A stretch of 64,000 nucleotides of DNA, taken from contig CALFJC010000101.1 of assembly GCA_937877655.1 (NCBI GenBank), positions 14,293-78,292 on the forward strand. The letters are read 5' to 3'. This DNA comes from an uncultured Selenomonadales bacterium. GTDB lineage: Bacteria > Bacillota > Negativicutes > Selenomonadales > Selenomonadaceae. A model generated the notes under the pieces. The model did not search any database, had not been told where the DNA came from, and saw only the letters and a program-made list of their open reading frames with translations. This document shows, piece by piece, positions 63,287 through 64,000 of the stretch. Numbering within the stretch: the stretch's first letter is position 1; every line of letters begins with the position of its first letter. The translations under genes and the position numbers were made by a program.

Positions 63287-63969
63287 AAGCGGTTTTTGAA
63301 TCGAGCAGAACTTTCGGATTGTTCACCGCTTATTTCGACGAAGAACTTTATCGTTATGCAAAGGCTTATTATGAAAATCATGTTTTCGAGCGCAGTTGCT
63401 ATATGTATGCCGTTTTCGGAGTCACAAAGGTTTTGGAGAACGTCGAGATCAGTCAGCGCAATCATTTGCCTTATCGTGACATGCAACGCTTCCTTGAACA
63501 AGATTTTGCGATAATTCATGAAGATAAAGATAAGCAACTTCCCGATAAGTTCAAACCTTATTTTACCGGCAGATTGGACGTTAAATTTATGTCGAAGGAA
63601 CAAACGGATTTTCAAATTGTTTCCGCCTCTGACGAAGAAGTCAAGATAGAAAAGCCCGACTGGTTCAACAAAGACGGCGTCGGTTACGTGATTCAATCTT
63701 ATATCGGAGAATTGGAATTCACAGCTAGAGCCAAAACCGCAGGGAAAATTAATTTGTATCTCAGAGGCTCGGATGTTCGCAGTCCCGAAGACAATTCCAA
63801 GCGCATTCCTTATTGGATTGACTTCACCAAGTTCATCGTGAACGACAAAATTATTTTCGACAAAGTTATTCCCGTTTGGCACGACAAACCTTATATTTAT
63901 AAAATGGACGTCAAAGCGGGCGAAGAAATTAAAATCCAAGTGGAGTGGCTCCCGCACGGAAATAATTAG
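63211..63969 (+). CDS. C-terminal part of the asparagine-synthase-like protein (out of frame)
   Basis: About 252 residues in the frame one base ahead, open back to the G9 tract as VPFNLQPRDLQAEKIFASG. With 10 or 7 G the two parts join into one protein of about 752 residues. This part has a helical stretch (AYFDEELYRYAKAYYENHVF) and a C-terminal beta-sandwich-like domain (VGYVIQSYIGELEFTARAKT, IYKMDVKAGEEIKIQVEWLP). There is no ribosome site of its own at the frame start, so it needs the upstream start. Confidence 0.7.
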   Translation: MQAEKIFASGKNNKSFPREFPQACLKAVFESSRTFGLFTAYFDEELYRYAKAYYENHVFERSCYMYAVFGVTKVLENVEISQRNHLPYRDMQRFLEQDFAIIHEDKDKQLPDKFKPYFTGRLDVKFMSKEQTDFQIVSASDEEVKIEKPDWFNKDGVGYVIQSYIGELEFTARAKTAGKINLYLRGSDVRSPEDNSKRIPYWIDFTKFIVNDKIIFDKVIPVWHDKPYIYKMDVKAGEEIKIQVEWLPHGNN

Positions 63970-64000
63970 GAATTAGGAATGAGGAATTAGGAATGAAGAA
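63964..64000. repeat. ATTAGGAAT tandem repeat at the window end
   Basis: TAATTAGGAATTAGGAATGA followed by another unit, starting at the stop codon of the preceding gene. Confidence 0.85.

Noticed and set aside
1..64000. rRNA, tRNA, transposase or integrase genes
   Set aside because: None seen on either strand; the only mobile-type gene is the GIY-YIG nuclease.

Overview
The window looks like chromosomal DNA from a diderm Firmicute of the Negativicutes (Selenomonadales-like) type. Firmicute markers are RNase Y, a CodY-type regulator and SpoVS. Two very large secreted proteins with RTX/type I secretion-style C-termini point to an outer membrane. The taxonomic call is inference; there is no rRNA or tRNA in the window. 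Base composition is intermediate. Many promoters fit TTGACA-N17-TATAAT, and TTG/GTG starts are common.

Layout, left to right. (1) 1-3030: the 3' part of a large RTX calcium-binding protein. (2) 3.5-8.5 kb: metallophosphoesterase, RNase Y, a conserved unknown, YmdB-type phosphodiesterase, SpoVS and a PHP phosphoesterase, matching the rny-ymdB-spoVS neighbourhood of Bacillus. (3) 8.8-11.3 kb: a TVP38 membrane protein coupled to an unlisted Cys-rich secreted peptide, a glycosyltransferase and a LUD protein. (4) 11.5-15.7 kb: an accessory island. A Type IIL (MmeI-like) restriction-modification gene is bracketed by three tiny hydrophobic peptide genes. Each has its own promoter, a sequestered ribosome binding site and a facing antisense promoter downstream. 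I read these as previously unlisted type I toxin-antitoxin modules. (5) 15.7-30.4 kb: GH84 glucosaminidase operon, acetyltransferase plus M16C protease, DapA operon, DUF218 protein, PanC with a PanS-like transporter, and a NiaP-like transporter. (6) 30.5-38 kb: DacF, TmcAL, then a four-gene operon ending in a dead NRPS condensation domain fused to a cyclic-nucleotide-binding-like domain. (7) 38-45.7 kb: a frameshifted response regulator remnant, a radical SAM protein, and the pyrH-frr-uppS-cdsA-rseP essential cluster. That cluster has a glycosyltransferase inserted and dxr missing. (8) 46.3-54.1 kb: a 2596-residue secreted protein with about 19 degenerate repeats. (9) 55-61.6 kb: hydroxyacid dehydrogenase, GIY-YIG nuclease, MscL, CodY, LDH-like enzyme, DUF47 and alanine dehydrogenase. 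(10) 61.7-64 kb: an asparagine-synthase-like gene split by a nine-G tract, a candidate phase-variable locus.

Genes are separated by several families of dispersed repeats. One is a mosaic of GC-rich hairpins found at five loci. Others are short tandem repeats built on ATTAGGAAT and other units, one of which has entered the M16C protease reading frame. The octamer CTGCGCGG (or its complement) occurs about 45 times by hand count where about one is expected from base composition, in genes and in spacers, but I saw none in the 7.8 kb repeat-protein gene.
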